From contig CAZGRP010000017.1 of NCBI GenBank assembly GCA_964527995.1, positions 5,851 to 69,850 on the forward strand: a stretch of 64,000 nt of DNA, in the 5' to 3' direction. Under the pieces are notes generated by a model. The model did not search any database, was not told the DNA's origin, and was given only the letters and a program-made list of their open reading frames with translations. Shown in pieces: positions 1-8,430 of this stretch. Each line of letters begins with the position of its first letter. Position 1 is the stretch's first letter. Position numbers and translations under genes: made by a program. The stretch is from CAZGRP01 sp964527995. GTDB taxonomy: Bacteria > Zhuqueibacterota > Zhuqueibacteria > Oceanimicrobiales > CAZGRP01.

Positions 1-408
1 GGCGGCGAAGAGACGGCGGATCTCGTCCGGGTCCAGGTAGGTCGGGGTGCCACCGCCCCAGTGGAGCTGGACCACACGACGGCCCGATTGCAAGAGTTCA
101 GCGATGAGATCCATCTCGCGGATCAGGTAGTCCACATACTCGCGGATGCGATCGCGGTTGTGGGTGATGACCATGTTGCAGCCGCAGAAGTAGCACAGTG
201 TGTCGCAGAACGGGATGTGGAAGTAGAGAGACAGGTCGCGCTCCGTGGGCCGAAGGTTGGTGCGTCGGATCTCCTCCTCGAACTCCGCGGCAGCAAACGC
301 CGGGCTGAACTGCGGCGCCGTCGGATAGCTCGTATACCTGGGCCCCGGGCGATCGTATTTGCGCATCAGGTCGATGTCGACCGTCAGGGTGGATTCTTGG
401 CTCGTCAT
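1..408 (-). CDS. hemN: Oxygen-independent coproporphyrinogen III oxidase, N-terminal part (3' end outside window)
   Basis: Radical SAM enzyme that decarboxylates coproporphyrinogen III to protoporphyrinogen IX without oxygen. Only the first 136 codons lie in the window. The N-terminus carries RYTSYPTAPQF, then the cluster-binding motif CDTLCYFCGC (CX3CX2CXC, the HemN signature rather than HemW), and further on QLHWGGGTPTYL. The ATG lies at 406-408 on the minus strand. It follows hemE after a 136-base spacer and so closes the haem gene run in the same direction. The spacer contains a small hairpin (CGGTTC/GAACCG) and part of a repeat. The assignment is firm despite truncation. Confidence 0.95.
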   Translation of the reverse strand, partial: MTSQESTLTVDIDLMRKYDRPGPRYTSYPTAPQFSPAFAAAEFEEEIRRTNLRPTERDLSLYFHIPFCDTLCYFCGCNMVITHNRDRIREYVDYLIREMDLIAELLQSGRRVVQLHWGGGTPTYLDPDEIRRLFAA

Positions 409-544
409 TTCAGTTCTCAGACGTGAGGAAGCAGTGACGAAAGGCCCACGGGGAGGCCTCACCCGGACATGCATCCACGCGCAGCGTGTGCCCGGTTCGA
501 AATGAACCGACCAGTTTTGGGATAGCAGATCTTTCTGGCAATCA

Positions 545-574
545 CTAATTCCCAGCTTCCAGGTTCCCAACTTC
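545..574 (-). repeat. Two tandem copies of a 15-bp repeat forming the hemE 3' end
   Basis: Read on the minus strand, GAAGTTGGGAACCTG is followed directly by GAAGCTGGGAATTAG. The two copies encode the last residues of HemE (EVGNLEAGN) and provide its TAG stop. A related string (AGGTTGGGAATTGGAGACCG, ending in GAATTAG) occurs on the minus strand of the intergenic region at 21021-21055, so this is probably a dispersed intergenic repeat family. Confidence 0.6.
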
Positions 575-1654
575 AGCCGCCGCAGTATGAAACGCGGGAC
601 TCAACTCTTTCACAGCCTGAACCAGCACCCGTGCGTGCTCCGGCGGCACGTCCGGCAGGATCCCGTGGCCGAGATTGAAGATGTGGCCCTGTCCGAGGCC
701 GTATTTCTCCAGCACCCGCGCGACTTCCCTGCGAATCACCTCCGGTCTGGCATAAAGCGCCGCGGGATCCAGGTTACCCTGCAATGCCACAGCCCCGCCG
801 ACGCGCTCTCGAGCCACGCCCAGATCCGTGTTCCAGTCGATACCGAGGACATCGGCTCCGGTGGCTGCGAGGTCGACCACCGAGTGGCCGGCACCGCGAG
901 CGAAGAGAATCACAGGAACGCCGGTTTCTCGCAAGCCATCGACAATGCGACGGAGGTACGGCAGCGAAAAGGTACGGAAATCATCCGGAGACAGAACCCC
1001 GGCCCAACTATCGAAAATTTGAACCACGTGCGCGCCGGCGTCGATCTGGGCGCGAAGGTGGCGGAGAACGGCTGCTGTGAGAAGGTCAAGAAGCTCGCGG
1101 AGCTCGTCTGGGTGGTTGTACATCCAAAGCTTGACCTGCTTGAAGGTGCGGGAGCCGTGGCCCTCGATCATGTAGGCGGCCAGGGTCCACGGCGATCCGG
1201 AGAAGCCGATCAACGGCATGCGCCCGGCCAGTTGCGACAGAACCAGGTCGATGGCCTCGTAGACGTAGTCCAGATCACGGTCAGGTTCGGGAAGACGCAG
1301 CCGCTGGAGCCCGCCGGTGGGCGTGAGCGGCTCTGTGAAGTGGGGGCCCTGGCCCTCGGCAAACTGAAGACGCATGCCCATTGCCTCAGGGATCACCAGG
1401 ATGTCGGAAAACAGGATGGCCGCGTCGACGCCCAGGTGCTCGACAGGCTGTAGGGTCACCTCCGCCGCCAGCCGCGGCGTACGCACCATGGTAACAAAGT
1501 CGTATCGCGAGCGCACTTTCTGGTAGGCAGGCAGGTAGCGTCCGGCCTGGCGCATGACCCACACTGGCGTGCGCTCCGTCTGCTGCCGGCGGCAGGCACG
1601 TAGAAGCAAGTCGTTTTCGAGTATCGGTTTCATCTCACTTCGAGTGCACTTCAT
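545..1654 (-). CDS. hemE: Uroporphyrinogen decarboxylase
   Basis: Decarboxylates the four acetate side chains of uroporphyrinogen III to give coproporphyrinogen III in the cytoplasm. The signature PVWVMRQAGRYLPAYQ is near the N-terminus and the second signature GFSGSPWTLAAYMIEG is in the middle. The length (369 aa) is close to the usual 340-360. The ATG at 1654 overlaps the hemD stop as ATGA, implying translational coupling. An internal ATG at 1633 (MKPILEND) matches the family N-terminus better and may be the true start. The extreme C-terminus is encoded by a 2 x 15 bp repeat, so the last nine residues (EVGNLEAGN) are probably a repeat-derived extension. Confidence 0.96.
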   Translation of the reverse strand: MKCTRSEMKPILENDLLLRACRRQQTERTPVWVMRQAGRYLPAYQKVRSRYDFVTMVRTPRLAAEVTLQPVEHLGVDAAILFSDILVIPEAMGMRLQFAEGQGPHFTEPLTPTGGLQRLRLPEPDRDLDYVYEAIDLVLSQLAGRMPLIGFSGSPWTLAAYMIEGHGSRTFKQVKLWMYNHPDELRELLDLLTAAVLRHLRAQIDAGAHVVQIFDSWAGVLSPDDFRTFSLPYLRRIVDGLRETGVPVILFARGAGHSVVDLAATGADVLGIDWNTDLGVARERVGGAVALQGNLDPAALYARPEVIRREVARVLEKYGLGQGHIFNLGHGILPDVPPEHARVLVQAVKELSPAFHTAAAEVGNLEAGN

Positions 1655-2514
1655 GGCACATCATTTGGGGTGGCCGCAGCATCTGTCTGAACGCCTGCTG
1701 GTGCGTCTGTTACATTTCGATGGCGGTAGCGGGCGTGCACAAGGGCATCCGCCAGTGCCTCTGAAGAGGGCAGAGGCGGCACGACGTCAACGCTGAGGCC
1801 GGCGGCGGCCACGGCCCGTTGAGTCGTCGGCCCAATGGCGGCGATGCGCAACCCCGATGCTTGTTGGCTCCGGACTTCATCAACAGAAAAAAGCTCCAGA
1901 AAATGCCGCAGCGCTGAAGGACTGAAAAAGGTGACGGCGTCGACGGCTCGCAGCTCGATCTTCGGGCGTTGGCGCGGGTCCAGATGCCAGGGCGCAACAG
2001 TACGGTAGACGGGCACTGCGACCACCTGCGCACCCAACTCACAAAGGCCTTCGGCCAGTTCTCCGCGGGCTTCCTCGGCCTGCGGAATCAGAAAGCGCTG
2101 CCCGGTAACACCCTTCGCGGCGAGTTCGGACAGAAGCCCGCTGGCACTCTGCTGCTGTGGAACCAGGTCGACGTGGAGTCCGGCGCTCTCGGCCGCTTCG
2201 GCGGTCTTGGTCCCGACAACCGCCAGGCGGAGATGTCGCAGGTCTGCCGCTGTAGCGTTGCGATCTTCGAGTCGTTGGAGGAAAAAGCGCACGGCGTTCG
2301 CACTCGTGAACACGAGCCAGTCGAAGTCCGACAGCCGTGAAAGGGCGGAGTCGGTGTCGTGCCACGAAGAGGGCGGGGCGAAGACCACCATGGCAGCCTC
2401 TATGACCGTGGCTCCCCGTTGGCGCAAAGCCCGGACAAACGGCCGGGCCTGTGCCGGTGCCCGAGTGACGAGCACGACGATGCCGTGGAGCGCTTTGGAC
2501 TCTGGGGTTATCAT
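1651..2514 (-). CDS. hemD: Uroporphyrinogen-III synthase
   Basis: Closes hydroxymethylbilane with inversion of ring D to give uroporphyrinogen III. The family diverges strongly in sequence, but the two-domain alternation is visible: VLVTRAPAQARPF at the N-terminus, DFDWLVFTSANAVRFF, and in the second half VDAVTFFSPSALRHFLEL and IAAIGPTTQRAVAAAGL. The 287 aa length is slightly above the usual 250-265. It overlaps hemC upstream and hemE downstream by ATGA, so it is coupled on both sides. The position between hemC and hemE supports the call. Confidence 0.93.
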   Translation of the reverse strand: MITPESKALHGIVVLVTRAPAQARPFVRALRQRGATVIEAAMVVFAPPSSWHDTDSALSRLSDFDWLVFTSANAVRFFLQRLEDRNATAADLRHLRLAVVGTKTAEAAESAGLHVDLVPQQQSASGLLSELAAKGVTGQRFLIPQAEEARGELAEGLCELGAQVVAVPVYRTVAPWHLDPRQRPKIELRAVDAVTFFSPSALRHFLELFSVDEVRSQQASGLRIAAIGPTTQRAVAAAGLSVDVVPPLPSSEALADALVHARYRHRNVTDAPAGVQTDAAATPNDVP

Positions 2515-3446
2515 TCGCCGATACCTTCGGCCTCCGCCGCCAGCAGGGCCTCGGCGCCCTGCTCTTTCAGCTTGTGCGCCAATTCCAGCCCCAGATCCTC
2601 GGCTGCCGCCAGGCTCCCGTCGACGCGGTCATGCAGGAGTATGCTGCCGTCGGCGGAAGCAACGAGGCCGGACAGCGTCAGCCTGCCTGCTGCAGCCTTG
2701 CCGAGAGCGGCGATGGGGACTTTGCAGCCGCCGCCGAGCGCCGCCAGAAAAGCCCTTTCAGCGATCACGGCGTGGAAATCCTCCTCGACAGTGAGCGATT
2801 CAGCCAGACGGCGGGCTGCTGCGTCGTCCTGGCGGATCTCGATACCCAGGGCGCCCTGGCCGGGGGCCGGGAGGAATTCCTCAGGGTCGAAGATTTGCGT
2901 GGCCCGTCCTTTCCAGCCGAGCCGCTGCAGCCCTGCCACCGCCAGGATCGTGGCGGCATAGAGCCCTTCCTGGACTTTCCGCAGCCGGGTGTCGACGTTG
3001 CCGCGGATATCGACCACCTGGAGGTCGGGCCGCAGGTGACGCACCTGGGCCGAGCGTCGCAGGCTGCTGGTGCCGATGCGGGACCCTTCGGGTAAATCCT
3101 TCAGACCTGTCCCGCTGGCCGACACCAGAGCATCGCGTGGGTCGGCCCTGCGAGGTACGCCGGCGATGGTCAGGCCGTCGGGCTGCACCGTCGGCAGGTC
3201 TTTCATGCTGTGCACGGCGATGTCCACGTCACCCGCAAGCAGTGCCTCCTCGATCTCCTTCACAAAAACGCCCTTGCCGGCGAGTCTGGACAAGGGCGTC
3301 TTCAAAGCGCGATCTCCAGTGGTGGTGATGGTACGCACCAGGAACTCGACGTTGGGCCACCGCTTCCTCAGTTCCTCCATCACCCAGTTGGTCTGAGCGA
3401 GGGCGAGCTTGCTCTTGCGGCTGCCGAACAGGATGCGCTGTCTCAC
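2511..3446 (-). CDS. hemC: Porphobilinogen deaminase (hydroxymethylbilane synthase)
   Basis: Condenses four porphobilinogens into hydroxymethylbilane. Family motifs are intact: FGSRKSKLALAQTNWV at the N-terminus, TTTGDR, the substrate-binding stretch GKGVFVKEIEEALL, AVHSMKDLPT, RIGTSSLRRSAQ, APGQGALGIE, and GGGCKVPIAALG, whose Cys carries the dipyrromethane cofactor. The length of 311 aa is normal. The start is GTG at 3446, overlapping the hemA TGA as GTGA. Order hemA-hemC-hemD-hemE is a common bacterial haem operon layout. hemB and hemL are not in the window. Confidence 0.97.
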   Translation of the reverse strand: MRQRILFGSRKSKLALAQTNWVMEELRKRWPNVEFLVRTITTTGDRALKTPLSRLAGKGVFVKEIEEALLAGDVDIAVHSMKDLPTVQPDGLTIAGVPRRADPRDALVSASGTGLKDLPEGSRIGTSSLRRSAQVRHLRPDLQVVDIRGNVDTRLRKVQEGLYAATILAVAGLQRLGWKGRATQIFDPEEFLPAPGQGALGIEIRQDDAAARRLAESLTVEEDFHAVIAERAFLAALGGGCKVPIAALGKAAAGRLTLSGLVASADGSILLHDRVDGSLAAAEDLGLELAHKLKEQGAEALLAAEAEGIGE

Positions 3447-4783
3447 GGCACGGTCTCCAACGGCTGAGGGCGCGCCCGCACAGAAGTGGCGGCTGCTAAG
3501 GCCGGATCGATATCGTCATACCCGTCGAGGTGGAAGAGCCGACTCAGGGACTCGGCGAGTCCCGCTGCATCACCTGATTTTGCTGCGCTGCGAAGGGTGG
3601 TGATGGGCTCGTGGAGCAGCTTGTTCATGATGCCGACGCTTAGGGCTGTGATGATCCGTTCCTCGCGCTCACTCAGCTCGCCGAGACGCCGGAAGGCCTT
3701 TTGCAACTCCTGGGTGCGGATCGCTTCCGCTTTTTCTCTCAAAGCTACGATCATCGGCGTCACTCTCTCGGCGCGAAGGCGCGCCACGAAGGTCTGGGCC
3801 TCGCGTTCGACAAGCTCCTCGGCTGCGGCGATCTCGGGGCGTTGCTCAGCCAGGCGCGTGCAGGCCAAATGATGCAGATCCTCGAGGTCGAAGAGGCGAA
3901 CGCCGGGCAGTTTCCGCAGTTCGGGGTCGGCGTCCCTGGGCATTGCAATGTCGATGATAGTAAGATAGCCGCGGCGTCCCTCGAGAGCTTGAGTCACGAG
4001 CTCAGGTGTCAGGACGCAGTGGGGCGCCCCGGACGAAGAAATCACTACATCGCTCTGGCGAAGGACCTCGGGCAAGGTCTCGTAGCTCGCCACCTCGCCG
4101 AACAGGTTGCGCAACTCAAATTTGCGCTGTTGTGGGTGCCGGCTGATCCAAAGCAGATGCGTGGCGCCTAACTCCTTCAGGTACTCGGCAGCCAGCTTCC
4201 CCATCTTGCCCGTGCCGATCAGCAGGAAGTGCAGCCCGCGCAGGTCCGGGTGTAGCTGGCTGGCCAGATCGACGGCAAGGTGGCTGACCGACACAGGCCG
4301 GTGCCCGAGCCGGGTCTCCGTGCGCACTCGCTTGCCTGCATGGAGTGCATGGTCGAACATCTCCGAAAAAACGGGGCCGACCCTGCCGAGTTCACGTGCC
4401 AAGAAATAGGCGTGCTTGACTTGTCCCTGGATCTGGTTTTCTCCGATCACCATGGAATCGACGCTGGCAGCTACCCGAAAGAGATGCCGGATGGCGTCGC
4501 GGTTGCGGCGGAAATAGAGGTGGGGCAGAAGCACCTCGCGGTCAAGGTCGAAATACTCGCACAGGAAGCTCTGCATGGCCTCCTGGCTACCAGCGGCCGA
4601 TGGAAACACGGTGTAGAATTCAGTGCGGTTGCAGGTGGAGATAACGACTCCCTCGCGCGGCGGCGGTGACTGTTCCATCATGGCAGCGAACACACTGGCC
4701 ATCTCACTGTCTTTGATGGCGACGCGCTCCAGGAGGTCGAGCGGGGCGGTCCGGAAACTGATACCCGTAAGCAGGATTTCCAC
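3443..4783 (-). CDS. hemA: Glutamyl-tRNA reductase
   Basis: First committed step of C5-pathway tetrapyrrole synthesis: reduces glutamyl-tRNA to glutamate-1-semialdehyde with NADPH. The nucleophilic Cys is in STCNRTEFY near residue 50. GENQIQGQVKHAY follows, then the Rossmann segment LIGTGKMGKLAAEYL, and the C-terminal dimerisation helices with LLHEPITTLR. The length of 446 aa is normal. It starts with GTG at 4783 preceded by GGAGAAGAAGA, and is the first gene of the minus-strand haem operon. The upstream 363 bases are shared with the divergent nth gene. Confidence 0.97.
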   Translation of the reverse strand: MEILLTGISFRTAPLDLLERVAIKDSEMASVFAAMMEQSPPPREGVVISTCNRTEFYTVFPSAAGSQEAMQSFLCEYFDLDREVLLPHLYFRRNRDAIRHLFRVAASVDSMVIGENQIQGQVKHAYFLARELGRVGPVFSEMFDHALHAGKRVRTETRLGHRPVSVSHLAVDLASQLHPDLRGLHFLLIGTGKMGKLAAEYLKELGATHLLWISRHPQQRKFELRNLFGEVASYETLPEVLRQSDVVISSSGAPHCVLTPELVTQALEGRRGYLTIIDIAMPRDADPELRKLPGVRLFDLEDLHHLACTRLAEQRPEIAAAEELVEREAQTFVARLRAERVTPMIVALREKAEAIRTQELQKAFRRLGELSEREERIITALSVGIMNKLLHEPITTLRSAAKSGDAAGLAESLSRLFHLDGYDDIDPALAAATSVRARPQPLETVP

Positions 4784-5152
4784 GGCGTCTTCTTCTCCGA
4801 TTTAGTCTCTGTTCCCTCAGTCCCCTTCACTTACGAACCATTCCGACTCTTACAACAAGCATGCCAGAGCCGATGGCTCCCCGGCTGGCGGCCCGAGCGT
4901 CTGCCTCTAACGGGCGGTCTACACATAAGCCATTGATTTCGTTACCCGCGAAAAGCCGCCAATCCAGGAGTTGAAAGAAGGGAGGCGTTGGCAATATTCG
5001 GCTCCTTCCAGAAATTGGGAAATCCGTTTTCATTTTGGAAAAGGTCTTTTCAGCGTGAAAATGGGGACGGGCCGCTGCAAAGCGGGGAATGGATTTGCAA
5101 AAGATCATCCCGGGTGTTATCTTCACGCACACTCGAGTCGAGGAGGATGCTC
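4784..5152. other. Divergent intergenic region between hemA and nth
   Basis: About 370 bases separating the haem operon (leftward) from nth (rightward). I see the nth promoter at 5095-5123 and its Shine-Dalgarno at 5141-5146, but no confident hemA promoter and no gene. The region is locally AT-richer than the flanking genes around 4990-5060. Confidence 0.6.
5095..5123 (+). promoter_or_regulatory. Sigma-70-type promoter for nth
   Basis: TTGCAA (5095-5100), a 17-base spacer, then TATCTT (5118-5123). Transcription would begin near 5130, leaving a leader of about 20 bases. The same TTGxxx-17-TATxTT pattern recurs at other gene starts in this window. Confidence 0.6.
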
Positions 5153-5809
5153 TTGGAACGAAGCAGAATCGATCAAATCGTCGAGATCTTGCGGTCCGAG
5201 GTCGAGCGGTTCCGCACGCCCATCGTTACACAGATTCGCGATGACACCCGCGATCCCTTCCGGGTCTTGATCTCCTGCCTGTTGAGTCTGAGAACCAAGG
5301 ACGAGGTGACGGCGAAGGCATCGGCGCGTTTGTTCAGGCTGGCAGCGACGCCGCACCGGATGCTGGATCTGGATGAGGAAGAAATCGCGCGAGCCATCTA
5401 CCCGGTCGGCTTTTACAGGACCAAGGCGCGCCGCATCAAAGAAATCTGCCAGGCCCTGGTGACGGAGCACGATGGCAGGGTGCCGGCCGACTTGGACGAG
5501 CTGTTGAGCCTCAAAGGTGTGGGTCGAAAAACTGCCAACCTCGTGGTCACGCTCGGGTTCGGGAAGCCGGGGATCTGTGTCGATACCCACGTCCACCGCA
5601 TTTCCAACCGTCTCGCTATCGTCGAAACGAAAAACCCCGAGCAGACCGAAATCGCTCTGCGTCGTGTTTTGCCCGGCGAGTACTGGATCGAGTTCAACGA
5701 CCTGCTGGTTACTTGGGGACAGAATGTCTGCAAGCCGATCAGCCCGCTCTGTTCGGAGTGCGCCCTTGCTGCACTGTGCCCGAAGACCGGGGTGGGGAAG
5801 AGGAGGTGA
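5153..5809 (+). CDS. nth: Endonuclease III (DNA glycosylase / AP lyase)
   Basis: Base-excision repair enzyme for oxidised pyrimidines. LKGVGRKTANLV is the helix-hairpin-helix with the catalytic Lys. VDTHVHRISNRL holds the catalytic Asp. The C-terminal cluster ligands are CKPISPLCSECALAALC, the exact C-X6-C-X2-C-X5-C spacing for a 4Fe-4S cluster. The length of about 218 aa is typical. Start choice: AGGAGG (5141-5146) abuts the in-frame ATG at 5147 with no spacer, but sits six bases before the in-frame TTG at 5153, so TTG is the better ribosome start. ATG 5147 remains possible and adds two residues. The gene is monocistronic before an assembly gap. Confidence 0.95.
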   Translation: MERSRIDQIVEILRSEVERFRTPIVTQIRDDTRDPFRVLISCLLSLRTKDEVTAKASARLFRLAATPHRMLDLDEEEIARAIYPVGFYRTKARRIKEICQALVTEHDGRVPADLDELLSLKGVGRKTANLVVTLGFGKPGICVDTHVHRISNRLAIVETKNPEQTEIALRRVLPGEYWIEFNDLLVTWGQNVCKPISPLCSECALAALCPKTGVGKRR

Positions 5810-5826
5810 GTGGGACGACGGCGAAT

Positions 5827-5944
5827 GCAAAATGCAAAATGCAANNNNNNNNNNNNNNNNNNNNNNNNNNNNNNNNNNNNNNNNNNNNNNNNNNNNNNNN
5901 NNNNNNNNNNNNNNNNNNNNNNNNNNNNNNNNNNNNNNNNNNNN
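5827..5944. repeat. AATGCAA tandem repeat running into a 100-N assembly gap
   Basis: Just after nth, the motif GCAAAAT recurs directly (GCAAAATGCAAAATGCAA) up to base 5844, where a placeholder run of 100 Ns begins (5845-5944). The gap probably marks an unresolved short tandem repeat. Its true length is unknown, and any reading frame drawn through it is meaningless. Confidence 0.7.
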
Positions 5945-5977
5945 GGTGGAGCGGCGGACGATGCGTGGTTTCTCGGC

Positions 5978-6006
5978 TTGCGAATGCCTGCATCTTTTGC
6001 TATATT
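5978..6006 (+). promoter_or_regulatory. Sigma-70-type promoter for the sugar permease operon
   Basis: TTGCGA (5978-5983), 17-base spacer, TATATT (6001-6006). The start point would be near 6013, giving a leader of roughly 100 bases that includes a GGGCC/GGCCC hairpin. Its position implies that the operon begins with the first permease, with no binding-protein gene directly upstream on the same transcript. Confidence 0.6.
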
Positions 6007-6110
6007 AGCAGCGCCCTTGGGCCGGAGCGGAGGTCGGCCCGGGATTCTTCACTCAAGCTTCTAGTCATCTGAAACCATGGCGGCCGTGAAAGCCGAAAGG
6101 GCCGGGGTTC

Positions 6111-7019
6111 GTGACGGCATTTCTTGACGAGGTCTGGCAAGGCATCTATCGCAACCGACTCGCCTACCTGTATGTCCTCCCCAGCTTCCTCGTTCTGGGG
6201 TTTGTCGTTCTCTATCCTTTCTTTTACAACATCGTGATCTCCCTGTCGAACATGAGCTTGACTCACTTTCGAGAGTGGAGCTTCGTCGGGCTCGAGCAGT
6301 ACGGGCGCGTTTTTCGTGAGCCACGCTTTTACTCCGTGCTCATCAAGACGGTTGTGTGGACGGCCGTCAACGTTTTCTTCCACGTCACCATCGGCGTGTG
6401 GCTGGCTTTGATGCTGAACCGCCCGCTGCTCGGACGCAGCGTGTTCCGGACCCTGCTGATCCTTCCTTGGGCCGTGCCTCAATACATTACCGCGCTGACG
6501 TGGCGAGGCATGTTCAACTATCGCTACGGCGCAGTGAACTTGATTCTCACCCGGTACTTTGGCATCGGGCCGTTCGAGTGGCTTTCGACGCCCACGGGAG
6601 CCTTCACCGCGGCCACCGTCGCCAACATCTGGCTGGGATTTCCGTTCATGATGGTTGTGGCGCTCGGTGGTTTGCAGTCGATACCGCACGAGTTGTACGA
6701 GGCTGCCGAAGTTGACGGCGCCAACTGGTATCATCGCATCGCCCGCATCACGTTGCCGCTGCTGAAGCCGGTGATGGTGCCGGCGATCACCCTGGGCGTG
6801 CTGTGGACGTTCAACAATTTCACGGTGATCTGGCTGGTATCGGATGCCGGCAAACCCGCGGACAGCACCCATATTCTGGTGTCCTATGTCTACAGAGAGG
6901 CCTTCAACTACTACCGCTTCGGCTATGCAGCGGCGCTGTCCATGGTGATCTTTCTCATTCTGCTGGTGTTCACCATTGCCTTCATCCGGCGCACCAAGGG
7001 AACGGAGGCGGTCTACTGA
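6111..7019 (+). CDS. ABC sugar transporter permease, MalF type
   Basis: Inner-membrane permease of a carbohydrate uptake ABC transporter. Six predicted membrane segments start with LYVLPSFLVLGFVVLYPFFY. The cytoplasmic EAA loop that docks the ATPase reads EAAEVDGANWYHRIARITLP near residues 195-215. The length of 302 aa fits MalF-type permeases without the long periplasmic loop of E. coli MalF. The start is GTG at 6111. An ATG at 6077 is out of frame and opens only a 16-codon ORF. It is coupled to the next permease by TGATG. No ATPase or solute-binding protein lies in the visible neighbourhood, though a binding protein could have been lost in the gap at 5845. The substrate is inferred to be maltodextrin-like from the amylase-family gene downstream. 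Confidence 0.9.
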   Translation: MTAFLDEVWQGIYRNRLAYLYVLPSFLVLGFVVLYPFFYNIVISLSNMSLTHFREWSFVGLEQYGRVFREPRFYSVLIKTVVWTAVNVFFHVTIGVWLALMLNRPLLGRSVFRTLLILPWAVPQYITALTWRGMFNYRYGAVNLILTRYFGIGPFEWLSTPTGAFTAATVANIWLGFPFMMVVALGGLQSIPHELYEAAEVDGANWYHRIARITLPLLKPVMVPAITLGVLWTFNNFTVIWLVSDAGKPADSTHILVSYVYREAFNYYRFGYAAALSMVIFLILLVFTIAFIRRTKGTEAVY

Positions 7020-7858
7020 TGCGGACCCGCAAAGACTCGCGGCTTCTCACGGCCGCGATCTACGCAGCTCTTGTGGTTGCTACTGGAATCACGATCTATC
7101 CGATCATCCGGGTGATCGGTGTATCGTTGCGGCCCGGGAACATGCTGCACACCACCTCCCTGCGGCTGATTCCGGAGAACGCCACGCTCGACCAGTACCG
7201 CACACTGCTGTTCGAACGGCCGTTCTTGCGCTGGCTTTTCAACAGCACGCTGGTGTCGCTGGCCGTGACCATCGCCGGTGTGTCGCTGGCTTCGACGGCC
7301 GGATACTCGTTGTCGAGATTTCGGTTTGCCGGCCGCAATTTTGCCATGCTGGCCGTACTCACTACGCAGATGTTCCCGGTGACCATGCTGTTGTTGCCTC
7401 TTTTCCTGATGCTCATCCAGTTGAAAATCTACGACTCGTTTCTCGGTCTGACCGTCGCCTACACGGCGACAGCCCTGCCTTTTTGCATGTGGCAGATGAA
7501 GGGCTACTACGACACGATCCCCTACAGCCTGGAGGAGGCCGCTCTCATCGATGGGTGCTCGCAGTTTCGCTCGTTCTACCAGATCGTTTTGCCTCTGGCC
7601 GCTCCAGCTCTGGTCATCACCGGCCTGTTCTCCTTCATGGCCGCCTGGTCGGAGTATCTGGTTGCCGCCGTGCTTCTGAGCGATAGGCGGCTCTACACGC
7701 TACCGCTTGGCTTGCGCCAGTTTCAGCAGAACTTCGACACGGAGTGGGGTCTGTACGCTGCGGGGGCGGTGCTTGTTTCGGTACCCGTGGTGATGCTGTT
7801 CGTGGCTTTGAGTCGATGGCTGGTGTCAGGGCTGACTCTCGGGAGCGTCAAGGGATGA
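7019..7858 (+). CDS. ABC sugar transporter permease, MalG type
   Basis: Partner permease of the preceding gene. Hydrophobic segments start with LLTAAIYAALVVATGITIYPII. The EAA loop EEAALIDGCSQFRSFYQIVLP falls near residues 180-200. The C-terminal Gly-rich end (LTLGSVKG) is typical of MalG-like proteins. The ATG at 7019 overlaps the upstream stop (TGATG), giving 279 aa. Together the two permeases form the membrane channel. The energising ATPase is probably shared and encoded elsewhere. Confidence 0.92.
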   Translation: MRTRKDSRLLTAAIYAALVVATGITIYPIIRVIGVSLRPGNMLHTTSLRLIPENATLDQYRTLLFERPFLRWLFNSTLVSLAVTIAGVSLASTAGYSLSRFRFAGRNFAMLAVLTTQMFPVTMLLLPLFLMLIQLKIYDSFLGLTVAYTATALPFCMWQMKGYYDTIPYSLEEAALIDGCSQFRSFYQIVLPLAAPALVITGLFSFMAAWSEYLVAAVLLSDRRLYTLPLGLRQFQQNFDTEWGLYAAGAVLVSVPVVMLFVALSRWLVSGLTLGSVKG

Positions 7859-7902
7859 AGACGTTGCTGCCACCTCTGGCAGCAGCTTGACGGGAAGTTC
7901 CT

Positions 7903-8430
7903 ATGTTGTTTCCAACTTTGAAAACGCGCGGCGATGAGGATCTCGGAAAGGTGCTGCTGGACTGGCTGCACGAGCCGTCGGGAAAGCAAAAAGCGCTGCG
8001 TCGATTCATATGGCTGGCGGCCCTGGCCGTGCTGATCTTGCTTGCCTTTTCGCCGCTGATGAAGGAGTTGGGCGGCTCGTTCGCTGGCGCTTTGGGGTAT
8101 GCCCTGATCATCCTGTTTTCCTCGCTGTTGCCCAGACTGTGGAGAAGGCAGGTGGCACACACTTACGAGCTGCGCGAAAGAGGGCTGGTTATTTACCCCG
8201 ACACGGCCAAGGAAAAGGGAGCGATTCGTTTTGCGTGGTGGTCGGACTTTAAGGATGTCGTGCGGCGGGATAACGGCGTGAAGCTGATCCCGAAATACTT
8301 CGTGCAACAGTCGGTTTTTCTGCCCACCGGGCCACGCCGTTTCGATGTTTATTTCGTTTGCCGCGAGAAGGTGTGGCAGGCAAAATTCGAGCGCATGATG
8401 CAGCGCTTGGGCTCTGCGAAATCACGATGA
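7903..8430 (+). CDS. Two-helix membrane protein with a YcxB-like C-terminal domain
   Basis: 175 aa, function unknown. Two membrane helices occupy about residues 35-80 (IWLAALAVLILLAF and ALGYALIILFSSLLP). A cytoplasmic domain with RQVAHTYELRERGLVIY and FAWWSDFKDVV follows. The strand pattern resembles the YcxB/PH-like domains often found behind paired helices, but I infer this from pattern only. It sits 44 bases after the MalG-type permease and overlaps the following gene by ATGA, so it is probably co-transcribed with the sugar genes. Confidence 0.7.
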   Translation: MLFPTLKTRGDEDLGKVLLDWLHEPSGKQKALRRFIWLAALAVLILLAFSPLMKELGGSFAGALGYALIILFSSLLPRLWRRQVAHTYELRERGLVIYPDTAKEKGAIRFAWWSDFKDVVRRDNGVKLIPKYFVQQSVFLPTGPRRFDVYFVCREKVWQAKFERMMQRLGSAKSR

